8,145 bases of DNA from Nevskiaceae bacterium (GCA_031277355.1 JAITMN010000351.1:1-8145); one strand, 5' to 3'; counted from the stretch's first letter, positions 1 to 6,351 are shown. Made by a program: numbers and translations. The notes: generated by a model not told the origin, from the letters alone.

Positions 1-9
1 GCGCAGTAA
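1..9 (+). CDS. Possible 3' end of an upstream gene (last two codons and stop)
   Basis: The first nine bases read as Ala-Gln-stop in frame 1. In betaproteobacteria the gene before secB is often the glutaredoxin gene grxC, so this could be its tail. Two codons cannot identify a gene, and the in-frame stop may be chance. The 48 bases from here to secB hold the secB ribosome binding site and no other signal I can defend. Confidence 0.2.
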   Translation, partial: AQ

Positions 10-44
10 ATATTTCTCAAACACTACTACTTTGAAGAAGCGAT

Positions 45-50
45 AGAGGT
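45..50 (+). promoter_or_regulatory. secB ribosome binding site
   Basis: AGAGGT lies about 7-8 bases before the ATG at 58, a near-consensus Shine-Dalgarno site at good spacing. It supports ATG 58 as the secB start. It is one of only three good Shine-Dalgarno sites in the window. Confidence 0.7.
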
Positions 51-57
51 AAGACCC

Positions 58-546
58 ATGGCCGACGAAACGTCCACGAGCAACGGCGCCGCCGCCCCCG
101 ACAATGCCCCCAACCTGGCGCTGCAAGGCGTGTACCTGAAGGACTGCTCCTTCGAGGCCCCGCAGGGTCCGCGTGGCGACACGAACTGGCAGCCGCAGAT
201 CAGCCTCGATCTGGCCACCACCAGCAGTGTGATCCAGGGCGATCTGCGCGAAGTGGTGCTCACGGTCACCGTGTCGGCCAAGCAGGGCGACAAGACGCTG
301 TTTCTCGTCGAAGTGAAGCAGGCCGGCGCGTTCCAGATGCAGAACCTGTCGGAAGAAGACGCCAAGCGCGCAATCGCCAGCGTCTGCCCGTCGGTGCTGT
401 TCCCGTATGCGCGCTCGATGGTGTCGCAGTTGGTGAGTCAGGGCGGCTTCCCGCAGTTGCTGCTGCCGCCGGTGAACTTCGACGCGCTGTATCTGAACGC
501 ACAGACGCAGGGCGCGCAGCAGCAAGACGCCCCGCTGCCGAACTGA
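58..546 (+). CDS. secB: Protein-export chaperone SecB
   Basis: SecB is a cytosolic homotetrameric chaperone that keeps precursor proteins unfolded and hands them to SecA at the SecYEG translocase. The 162-residue product is close to the usual length of about 155-165. Hallmarks are the first strand around VYLKDCSFEAP (residues 26-36), the charged central segment TLFLVEVKQAG (80-90), and the family block from CPSVLFPYAR (110-119) through FPQLLLPPVNF (131-141). The N-terminal 20 residues are Ala/Asn-rich and probably disordered. The C-terminus is Gln-rich (QGAQQQDAPLPN) and presumably carries the SecA-contacting tail, though it does not resemble the E. coli end. The ATG has a good Shine-Dalgarno site. 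gpsA follows 63 bp downstream on the same strand, past a strong hairpin. The family assignment is very secure. Confidence 0.97.
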   Translation: MADETSTSNGAAAPDNAPNLALQGVYLKDCSFEAPQGPRGDTNWQPQISLDLATTSSVIQGDLREVVLTVTVSAKQGDKTLFLVEVKQAGAFQMQNLSEEDAKRAIASVCPSVLFPYARSMVSQLVSQGGFPQLLLPPVNFDALYLNAQTQGAQQQDAPLPN

Positions 547-551
547 GGGTC

Positions 552-588
552 CGCACCAGGGCGTTGCCGCTTGCAACGCCTGGGTGCG
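552..588 (+). other. Strong intercistronic stem-loop between secB and gpsA
   Basis: The arms 552-567 and 573-588 form a 16-position stem around a 5-base loop (568-572). Fourteen positions are Watson-Crick, one is a G-U wobble (559/581) and one is an A-G mismatch (558/582). It begins 5 bases after the secB stop. No T tract follows, so it is not a canonical intrinsic terminator. It could stabilise the secB transcript, mark a processing site or partly attenuate read-through into gpsA. It covers the TTG codon at 571, which argues against that upstream gpsA start. Confidence 0.75.
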
Positions 589-609
589 ATCAGCGCCGAC
601 AACCACAAC

Positions 610-1614
610 ATGAATCATCTGCCCATCGCCGTGCTGGGCAGCGGCTCCTGGGGAACCGCGCTCGCCATTCAGTTTGCGCGCGCTGGCAAGGCCACGCGGC
701 TTTGGGGCCGCGACGCCGCGCATCAGGCGCAGATGCGCGCGCAGCGGCGCAATGCGCGTTATCTGCCCGAAGCGCCATTTCCCGAACGGCTCAGTGTCAC
801 CGAATCACTGCAAGAAGCGCTCGATGGCGTGATCGACGTATTGATTGCGGTGCCCAGCAGCGGCTTTCGCAGCTTTCTGGAGGAACTTGCGCCGCAGTTG
901 TCATCCGGTATGTACGTGGCCTGGGCGACGAAGGGCTTTGAGCATGGCAGCGGACTGCTGCCGCATCAGGTCGCGCATCAGGTGCTGGGCGACAATCACG
1001 AAGTGGCGGTGCTCTCCGGTCCCACGTTTGCAAAGGAAGTGGGCGCGGGATTGCCCACGGCAATGGTGGTGGCTTCACCGCATGCGCAGTTCGCCCGGCG
1101 CATCGCCGAAGACCTGGCCTCGCCGGTGTTTCGCACCTACATCTCCACCGACATCATCGGCGTGGAATTGGGCGGCGCGGTGAAGAACGTCATCGCGATT
1201 GGCGCGGGGCTTTCCGATGGCCTGGGCTTTGGCGCGAACACGCGCGTGGCGCTGATCACGCGCGGCCTGAGTGAGATGACGCGCCTGGGCGCGGCGCTGG
1301 GCGCACGGGCTGAAACCTTCATGGGCCTTGCGGGCCTGGGCGATCTGGTGCTGACCTGCACCGACGATCAATCGCGCAACCGTCGCTTCGGCATCGCACT
1401 GGCGCGCGGCGGCACACCGCAAGCGGCGATGAGCGAAATCGGTCAGGTGGTGGAAGGCCATCGCGCCGCGCGCATCCTGCGCGAAGTGGCGCGGCAGCAT
1501 CAATTGGAACTGCCGATCTGCGAAGGCATCTGCCGTATTCTGTTCGACGGCGCCGATGCCGGCGAAGTGGTGCGCGAGTTGATGCGGCGTCCGGCGCGGG
1601 CGGAGTTTGAGTAG
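610..1614 (+). CDS. gpsA: NAD(P)-dependent glycerol-3-phosphate dehydrogenase GpsA
   Basis: This enzyme reduces dihydroxyacetone phosphate to sn-glycerol 3-phosphate with NAD(P)H, supplying the backbone of membrane phospholipids in the cytosol. The 334-residue product has the usual length. An N-terminal Rossmann fold carries the dinucleotide motif GSGSWGTALA (residues 10-19). WATKGF (105-110) includes Lys108, and LSGPTFAKEV (135-144) follows. GAVKNVIAIGAG (189-200) contains Lys192, aligned with the catalytic lysine of the family. LGDLVLTC (243-250) and RNRRFG (256-261) complete the C-terminal helical domain signature. I chose ATG 610 because the protein then begins directly with the first Rossmann strand. 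The in-frame TTG at 571 lies inside a hairpin and would add 13 unlike residues. No clear Shine-Dalgarno precedes ATG 610, so translation may depend on secB coupling or a weak site. Confidence 0.97.
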   Translation: MNHLPIAVLGSGSWGTALAIQFARAGKATRLWGRDAAHQAQMRAQRRNARYLPEAPFPERLSVTESLQEALDGVIDVLIAVPSSGFRSFLEELAPQLSSGMYVAWATKGFEHGSGLLPHQVAHQVLGDNHEVAVLSGPTFAKEVGAGLPTAMVVASPHAQFARRIAEDLASPVFRTYISTDIIGVELGGAVKNVIAIGAGLSDGLGFGANTRVALITRGLSEMTRLGAALGARAETFMGLAGLGDLVLTCTDDQSRNRRFGIALARGGTPQAAMSEIGQVVEGHRAARILREVARQHQLELPICEGICRILFDGADAGEVVRELMRRPARAEFE

Positions 1615-1702
1615 GGCGACGTCGCGCCAGCGTTCGAAAACCGGACGTGATTCTCAGCACCGATCACCGTCGAAATTGCCTGACTACCTCACGACGAAGC
1701 CG
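1615..1702. other. 88-bp convergent intergenic region, no clear terminator
   Basis: gpsA (plus) and the nuclease-like gene (minus) converge here. The only visible symmetry is a perfect 10-bp palindrome, GCGACGTCGC at 1616-1625, right after the gpsA stop. It has no loop and no T tract, so it does not look like an intrinsic terminator for either gene. This marks the left edge of the accessory block. Confidence 0.5.
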
Positions 1703-2782
1703 TCACAAGCCGCTCAACTGATTGTGCACTCTGGCGGAAAAATCCTTGGGAATGCCTGTCGCCGCAATCATATAGTCGACGATTGCCATGACAAACTGAC
1801 GTGCCCGCCGATTCGAGGTGAAAGATGCCGACAGTCTCTTGTCGTGATCTTCATTTTTTCCACAAACAAGCCGAATAGCCAGATCGCGGCAGACGCTGAC
1901 GCAGCCGAAAACCTCCTGCGGTGCCGTAACAACCAAACCAGCCAAAGCCACCAACTTGTCCCACGCGGGAAACTCCTGGCCGCTGCCTGCCGCCTCGGCT
2001 CGTTGGCGAATTTCCTTGCGGATTTGATACGCCTCCCGACCACCCCATATGTAGTAACGCAGCGCTTTTTCGAATTCGTCCTTGGTCATTTTCGGATCGT
2101 AGAAGCGACGAATGTCCCGTCCCAGCGAGGACCAAAGCATAAACACTGCGGAGAGAACGTCGAGGAAGAGCGCGACATGTGCGTCCTTCGCCGGATCGAA
2201 CTGCCCCCGGACGTTCCGCATGTCGGCGACGGCTCGGCGAAAAACCCGCCAAGGCTCATGCGTCACTGGAGCGAGATTCCTCCCCAGAGCGTACAGACCA
2301 TCGGACCAGCTGTTACTCCGGTAGATTTCGTGGATAGCGTTCCATCGATCAATGGACGATTGATAGGAATTGTCCTTGCCGAACTCCTGATCGAATGTCC
2401 TGCCAAGGTCTTCGAACGATAAGGCGTCGTGCAGATCGACGCAGATTTGGAGCGCGGAAATTCTGTGATTGTAGACCGCTCGATTCTTGAGAATCACCAC
2501 AGCGTCATCGCACCCCGTATAGGTCGCGAGGCCAGCAGCCCAGAAAGCCCGATTAATCGGGCTCATCTTGTTGGTGGTCTTGCAGTCAAAGATCGTTCTT
2601 CGAAAACCGCCATCGACGATGAATTCCAAACCGAGAACATCGATGTCGGTGAGAGTTTCGACTATGTCGCTCAGGTCCGACGCGCTCGGAACGAGCACCT
2701 CAAGGCAGGGGGTAACACCCCGCGCCATGCAATAACGAATCGCCAATTCCTTCTGGTGGCGATCTTTGTCGTACTTTCCCAT
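1703..2782 (-). CDS. Putative PD-(D/E)XK-fold nuclease, hypothetical
   Basis: I do not recognise a named family for this 359-residue protein, but its N-terminus has a plausible PD-(D/E)XK nuclease core. A first helix holds Glu12 (KELAIRYCMARG). A strand TDIDVLGLEF contains Asp48, and FDCKTT supplies the Asp66-x-Lys68 pair at a typical distance. It is followed by NRAFWAAGLATYTG, a helix often seen after that core. The rest (about residues 100-359) is mainly helical, charged and aromatic, with Trp-rich stretches and no motif I can name. A DNase role is inferred from these residues only, and no ATPase or helicase motif is present. The start is uncertain: ATG 2782 is used here, but TTG 2794 would overlap the upstream stop by four bases and add four residues. 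It lies downstream of the 424-residue gene in one apparent operon. Its GC looks lower than the flanking core genes. Confidence 0.75.
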   Translation of the reverse strand: MGKYDKDRHQKELAIRYCMARGVTPCLEVLVPSASDLSDIVETLTDIDVLGLEFIVDGGFRRTIFDCKTTNKMSPINRAFWAAGLATYTGCDDAVVILKNRAVYNHRISALQICVDLHDALSFEDLGRTFDQEFGKDNSYQSSIDRWNAIHEIYRSNSWSDGLYALGRNLAPVTHEPWRVFRRAVADMRNVRGQFDPAKDAHVALFLDVLSAVFMLWSSLGRDIRRFYDPKMTKDEFEKALRYYIWGGREAYQIRKEIRQRAEAAGSGQEFPAWDKLVALAGLVVTAPQEVFGCVSVCRDLAIRLVCGKNEDHDKRLSASFTSNRRARQFVMAIVDYMIAATGIPKDFSARVHNQLSGL

Positions 2783-2790
2783 CGTATGCT

Positions 2791-4065
2791 TCAATCCATC
2801 TTGAGAATGAGCTGCTCAAATTCATAAGCCGCTTGGGCGTCAGTGACCTGTTTCTGACGCTTTTTCAGTTCGGCCGAGGAAATGAGCGATTGAATGTATT
2901 CTTCGCCTTTCGAGAGCGCGATCCGAGCCTCTTGGTCCACTTCCATGTTGGCCATCGTTCCGGACCTGAGTAGTTGGATAGCCAAGTTCAGCGCCGCCTC
3001 GTTCTCTTCCGTCCGATTGAGGTGCAGCTGCCAGCGGTTGGAAACTGTCTGTTTGAGATGTGCAACACGCAGCACGACGAGATTGTGATACTGGTCTCGC
3101 GCTTCCGAATTCGAGCCCAGGAAGCCGCGCTCGCGCAGTGACTCCAGAATATGAACAGGTGAATTAATGCGATAGGCATCCGGCAGAAGCTGTCCTTTTC
3201 TCACCGCTGAAATGAACGCCATCGCCCGCTCGTAGATCTCGCGATTTGCCGCGTTTAGCCGGGTAGAACCCGGCTTGGGAGTGAATAGGAAAGACTCCGT
3301 CTTGCCGCCGAACTTGATTGTCGGTGGTTTGACGATACCCTCGGCGGCGAGCTTCTCGACCAGCTCCATCTCGGTTATCGAGAGCTTTATTCCACCTATT
3401 TCTCTGGTTGTTGCTACAAGGGACAGAGGCCAGCCCTGATTGGATTTCACCTTGTTGAGCGTCGACTCCAGCGCCGGGGTGCCGGCTCCTGCCACAATAT
3501 CCGCCAAGCCTTCCAGATTGTCGGCGAAATAGTATGGGCTGATGAGGATATTCTTCCCTCTGGCAGTGTGCTGCGTGATGATACCGCTGCTCGTGCCAAG
3601 GGTGACGCAGCGATTGAACATGCTTTTCTCGGCCCCGAGGCTGTTGAACAGAGCGTCTCGGTTGCGAGGCGCCTTGTAGAGATTTTCGAGAATCGCTAGC
3701 GTCGCCTGCTCGTGTTCGTTCAGCGTGAGCTCCTTCGCAGCATATTCGCCGATCCCTTCATACACGTCGTCGAACAGAGGAATGTTGGGTACGACCTTCG
3801 TTATGGTCTTGCCAGTGGTAAACAGCCTAACAAATTCGACATCGGCCAGCAGCCGGAGGACCGATTTGAGTGCATAGGAAGGAATCGACATGAAATGGTC
3901 GGAGACCTTGCGCAGAGTTTCATAGTCTACTTCGCCCAGTCCTTTGAGGTGCACGGCAAGCGTCGCCGCCATTCCAATTTCATGCAGGTGGTCAAACTCC
4001 GGTATTGCCAAGGCAGACAGTCCAGCGTGTAGATCATATGCAAACTCGGCAGTTTCACGGCTCAT
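2791..4065 (-). CDS. Hypothetical protein paired with the nuclease-like gene
   Basis: This 424-residue soluble protein is not one I recognise. There is no signal peptide, transmembrane segment, Walker motif, catalytic triad or metal-binding cluster that I can see. Secondary-structure reading suggests several small helical and winged-helix-like units. Residues about 47-95 (from DYETLRKVSDHF through LLADVEFVRLF to TTGKTITKVV) look like helix-helix-wing. A second such unit may lie at about 113-178 and a third near 226-262, ending in a beta-hairpin (KFGGKTESFLFTPKPG). Residues 375-424 are highly charged, with a probable coiled-coil helix (GEEYIQSLISSAELKKRQKQ). A DNA-binding or sensor role for the partner nuclease is inference. 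The ATG at 4065 has only a weak preceding GAG. The stop abuts the start of the nuclease-like gene, so the two are probably translationally coupled. GC is visibly lower than in gpsA or pyrD. Confidence 0.85.
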   Translation of the reverse strand: MSRETAEFAYDLHAGLSALAIPEFDHLHEIGMAATLAVHLKGLGEVDYETLRKVSDHFMSIPSYALKSVLRLLADVEFVRLFTTGKTITKVVPNIPLFDDVYEGIGEYAAKELTLNEHEQATLAILENLYKAPRNRDALFNSLGAEKSMFNRCVTLGTSSGIITQHTARGKNILISPYYFADNLEGLADIVAGAGTPALESTLNKVKSNQGWPLSLVATTREIGGIKLSITEMELVEKLAAEGIVKPPTIKFGGKTESFLFTPKPGSTRLNAANREIYERAMAFISAVRKGQLLPDAYRINSPVHILESLRERGFLGSNSEARDQYHNLVVLRVAHLKQTVSNRWQLHLNRTEENEAALNLAIQLLRSGTMANMEVDQEARIALSKGEEYIQSLISSAELKKRQKQVTDAQAAYEFEQLILKMD

Positions 4066-4153
4066 ATCGACTCGATTTCATCGGAACGATCAGGACAACC
4101 ACGGCTTTCCCGTTTATGATGAGCTACTGCAATAGCCAATTCAACGCATCGTC
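4066..4153. promoter_or_regulatory. 88-bp gap upstream of the two-gene unit, possible promoter
   Basis: This gap separates the fic stop from the start of the 424-residue gene, enough room for a separate promoter. A weak minus-strand pair can be drawn: CATAAA (plus 4113-4118) as -10 and TTGGCT (plus 4134-4139) as -35, but the spacer is only 15 bases. I see no hairpin with a T tract. Whether the pair is transcribed from here or by read-through from fic cannot be settled by eye. Confidence 0.25.
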
Positions 4154-5203
4154 TCATCCGGGCAGTCCGTACCAGATGGAGCGTCCTGCGCCGTGACGCA
4201 TCAGCAGCTTTCTGTCCACCAGCTTGCCAAAGGTCGTTTTCAAAGTATTTGGACTGGCGTTGTGGACGCGCACCATATCCCGCGTCGTGACACGGCCATG
4301 ATCGCGCACATAATCGAGGATGTGCAGCGCCAGTTCCGGCAGATCAAGCGCAGCGGCGCGCTCATGCTCAACCTTGGCGGCAAGGCGGCGCTTCTGGTGT
4401 TGCAGGGCGCGCATGAAAAACAGCAACCACGGCTGCCAGTCGGGTGCGGCCGTGTGTAGTGTCGCCTGCGTCTGCCGCAGGGCGAGGTAATAACTTTCCT
4501 TGCTATGTTCGATCACGCTTTCAAGTGAGCTATACGGAACATAGGCATACCCGGCCTGCAACAACAGCAGCGTGGTCAGGATGCGCGACAGACGGCCATT
4601 GCCATCCTGAAATGGATGGATTTCGAGGAATGCCACCACAAAAACTGCAATCCTGATGAGGGGATGCAGACGGCCAAGCTCGGTCTGGTCACGCAGCCAT
4701 GCAATCAGCTCCGTCATGCGGGCGGGCGTGTCGAAGGGGGTGGCCGTCTGAAAAACAATGCCGATCACTTGGCCATCCGGGCCGGTGGCGACAACATCGT
4801 TACGCAGCTTCTTGTATTCGCCACGGTGCCGCTCGTCCTTGTCGCTATGGCGCAAAAGGTCACGGTGCATCTGGCGCAGGTGATTTTCGGTCAGGGGGAT
4901 GTCCTCCCACGACTGAAAGATCGTATCCATCAATTCGGCGTAACCCGCCACTTCCTGCTCGTCGCGGGTGCCGAAAGAGCGGATCTGAAGGCGGGACAGC
5001 AGTCTCTGCACCTCAACGTCGGTGAGCTTGCTGCCTTCGATGCGGGTAGAGGAGCCGATGCTTTCGATGGTGGCAACACGGCGCAGCGCGTTCAGCCGTT
5101 CGGGCGCAAGCGTACCCAAGGCACGCCATGCACCCTTGAACTCATCCACCTCCGACAGCAGGGCCAACAGTTCGTGGGTGATGGTGACCGTATCGACGTT
5201 CAT
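4154..5203 (-). CDS. Fic-domain protein (class II, self-inhibited) with C-terminal winged helix
   Basis: Fic proteins usually transfer AMP from ATP to a hydroxyl side chain of a target protein (AMPylation). The 349-residue product has the full catalytic motif HPFQDGNGRLSR at residues 196-207: His196 as general base, Asp200 for Mg2+, and the GNGR anion-binding loop. An inhibitory-helix motif of the form S/T-xxx-E-G/N is visible as STRIEG (52-57), upstream of the Fic core, which defines class II; Glu56 would block productive ATP binding. The Fic_N region is about 1-90, the Fic core about 100-215, a helical linker to about 285, and a winged helix about 289-349 (TTRDMVRVHNASPNTLKTTF as helix-turn-helix). 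The architecture resembles the Shewanella SoFic type. No separate antitoxin gene is needed for this class. The target is unknown. ATG 5203 has no Shine-Dalgarno, but a -10 box lies at leaderless distance. Confidence 0.95.
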   Translation of the reverse strand: MNVDTVTITHELLALLSEVDEFKGAWRALGTLAPERLNALRRVATIESIGSSTRIEGSKLTDVEVQRLLSRLQIRSFGTRDEQEVAGYAELMDTIFQSWEDIPLTENHLRQMHRDLLRHSDKDERHRGEYKKLRNDVVATGPDGQVIGIVFQTATPFDTPARMTELIAWLRDQTELGRLHPLIRIAVFVVAFLEIHPFQDGNGRLSRILTTLLLLQAGYAYVPYSSLESVIEHSKESYYLALRQTQATLHTAAPDWQPWLLFFMRALQHQKRRLAAKVEHERAAALDLPELALHILDYVRDHGRVTTRDMVRVHNASPNTLKTTFGKLVDRKLLMRHGAGRSIWYGLPG

Positions 5204-5239
5204 ACCGGTAAATATACCGGATTAGGCCGGATTAACCAC
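5203..5239 (-). promoter_or_regulatory. fic promoter with palindromic operator over the -10 box
   Basis: On the minus strand TATATT (plus 5211-5216) matches the -10 consensus at 5 of 6 positions and ends 7 bases before the ATG, so transcription would begin at or next to the start codon. A weak -35 (TGGTTA, plus 5233-5238) lies 16 bases upstream. An inverted repeat, CCGGTA-AATA-TACCGG (5205-5220), is centred on the -10 box. TACCGGTA (5203-5210) is itself a perfect palindrome touching the start codon. Upstream, CCGGATTA occurs twice with a 10-bp period (5217-5224, 5227-5234). This is the layout of a repressor-controlled core promoter. The obvious candidate repressor is the Fic protein's own winged helix, which is inference. 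Confidence 0.55.
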
Positions 5240-5251
5240 TCCCCGTATTCG

Positions 5252-5839
5252 TCAGCACTTCTTGGCCGCAGTGACGGCCACCGGCTCCAGCTTGGTGTCC
5301 TCGCCGTCCACGACGATTTCATTCACCGTGATGCGGCAGGCTTTTCCTTCCCAACGAAATCCAGCCTCATAGTCTTTACCCGCCTCCGGCACGAATGAAA
5401 CTGCGCCCTTGCAAGACGGATTGACTTGGCTGTAGGTCACATTGCCCGCCGTGTAGAAGTGCGAGACATCCTGAAAGCCCAGTTCCACGCTGGTGGGGAT
5501 TCCTGAAGGGATCACATACTCGCGGAAATACGCCTTCGAAAGAACGCCATCCGACTGCCGAAGGTTGCGGGTTGTCGGCGAATCGGCAATGCCCAAGGAC
5601 TGATTGGAAACCTTGCCTACCAACGATCCAAACGCGCTTCCGAGAGTGCCTGACGCACGCTCGCGTCCTGCGCGCTTGAGGCATGCGCTTCCGGGGTGCA
5701 GATCGGCAAGAGCGCCATTCTGACCGAACATGCGAATCCGGCTGACGCCATCTTCACCGGCCAAAACCGATGGGAGCGGCGACAAACAAGAGACGGCCAA
5801 TACCAGCGACGCCAACACAGTCTTGTTCAAGAATTTCAT
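5252..5839 (-). CDS. Exported hypothetical protein with four mature cysteines
   Basis: The 195-residue product has a clear Sec signal peptide: Lys at residues 2 and 6, a hydrophobic core TVLASLVLAVSCL (7-19), and a signal peptidase I type site after Val-Leu-Ala (25-27). AVSC (15-18) is a poor lipobox, so a lipoprotein is possible but less likely. The mature part keeps Cys53, Cys143, Cys168 and Cys195 (the last residue), an even number that could form two disulfides in the periplasm. The C-terminal half (FVPEAGKDYEAGFRWEGKACRITVNEI) alternates like beta strands. No catalytic motif is visible and I cannot assign a function. ATG 5839 was chosen because the signal peptide begins there and GGAG lies 7 bases upstream; a longer reading to 5914 would overlap trmL. 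It sits between trmL and fic on the same strand, 35 and 48 bp from them. Confidence 0.88.
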   Translation of the reverse strand: MKFLNKTVLASLVLAVSCLSPLPSVLAGEDGVSRIRMFGQNGALADLHPGSACLKRAGRERASGTLGSAFGSLVGKVSNQSLGIADSPTTRNLRQSDGVLSKAYFREYVIPSGIPTSVELGFQDVSHFYTAGNVTYSQVNPSCKGAVSFVPEAGKDYEAGFRWEGKACRITVNEIVVDGEDTKLEPVAVTAAKKC

Positions 5840-5846
5840 GCTGCAA

Positions 5847-5850
5847 CTCC
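5847..5850 (-). promoter_or_regulatory. Ribosome binding site of the exported protein gene
   Basis: GGAG on the minus strand, 7 bases before ATG 5839. It decides the start in favour of the codon that opens the signal peptide. Confidence 0.65.
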
Positions 5851-5874
5851 GTTTGCCGATACCGCATCCTGGGC

Positions 5875-6351
5875 TCAACTGCCGCCGGACATCATAAACC
5901 CGTTCTGCCGCCACGCCTCATACACCACCACCGCCACCGAGTTCGACAGATTCAGGCTGCGATTGGCCGGTCGCATGGGAATACGCAGCCGCCGATGTCC
6001 CGCCGGCAACTGCGGCTCAATCAGCGCGGGCAGGCCGGAAGTCTCGCGCCCGAACAGCAGGCTGTCGCCGGGCTTGAACTGCGCCTGCGTGTAAGCCTCC
6101 ACGCCGTCGGTTTCAATCACGTACAGATTCGTCGGGCCGATGGCTGTGAGGCACGCGGGCAGGTCCGCGTGCAAGCGCACGCGCGCCAGATCGTGATAGT
6201 CGAGCCCGGCGCGGCGCAATTGCGGTTCGGAAAGGTCAAACCCCAGCTTGCCGATCAGGTGCAGCACGCACCCGGTATTGGCCGCCAAACGGATCGAATT
6301 GCCGGTATTGGGCGGAATTTCGGGCTCGTACAGCAGAATATTGAACACCAT
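5875..6351 (-). CDS. trmL: tRNA (cytidine/uridine(34)-2'-O)-methyltransferase TrmL
   Basis: TrmL is a small SPOUT (trefoil-knot) enzyme that uses S-adenosylmethionine to 2'-O-methylate the wobble nucleotide of certain leucine tRNAs. The 158-residue product matches the family length and the E. coli protein closely in the blocks I recall: NILLYEPEIPPNTGNSIRLA (residues 4-23), RRAGLDYHD (46-54), LLFGRETSGLP (98-108), and the knot segment RIPMRPANRSLNLSNSVAV (123-141) followed by VYEAWRQ. ATG 6351 lies only 2 bases after a perfect GGAGG. The next codon, GTG 6348, is 5 bases after it and would give MFNILLYEP, like the E. coli start, so it is an equally good start. Its 3' end marks the right edge of the accessory block. 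It diverges from pyrD. Confidence 0.96.
   Translation of the reverse strand: MVFNILLYEPEIPPNTGNSIRLAANTGCVLHLIGKLGFDLSEPQLRRAGLDYHDLARVRLHADLPACLTAIGPTNLYVIETDGVEAYTQAQFKPGDSLLFGRETSGLPALIEPQLPAGHRRLRIPMRPANRSLNLSNSVAVVVYEAWRQNGFMMSGGS

Noticed and set aside
571..609. TTG 571 as the gpsA start
   Set aside because: It lies in the loop of a strong hairpin, has no ribosome binding site, and adds 13 residues before the Rossmann strand that normally begins the protein.
1075..1503. A 142-codon minus-strand open frame inside gpsA
   Set aside because: It is a shadow of a highly conserved enzyme gene with GC-biased third positions and has no independent support.
1616..1625. Palindrome GCGACGTCGC as a gpsA terminator
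   Set aside because: It has no loop and no T tract, so it cannot form an intrinsic terminator hairpin. It is probably chance in GC-rich sequence.
1607..2422. A 271-codon plus-strand open frame
   Set aside because: It is antisense to the nuclease-like gene, shows no motif and starts within the gpsA end. The minus-strand frame has coherent protein features and operon spacing.
4616..5398. A 260-codon plus-strand open frame
   Set aside because: It is antisense to fic, whose catalytic and inhibitory motifs are intact, and it runs across the fic promoter into the next gene.
5785..5788. Lipobox (AVSC) in the exported protein's signal peptide
   Set aside because: The -3 position is Ala rather than the usual Leu, and a normal signal peptidase I site (Val-Leu-Ala) follows after a standard-length signal, so secretion as a lipoprotein is not favoured.
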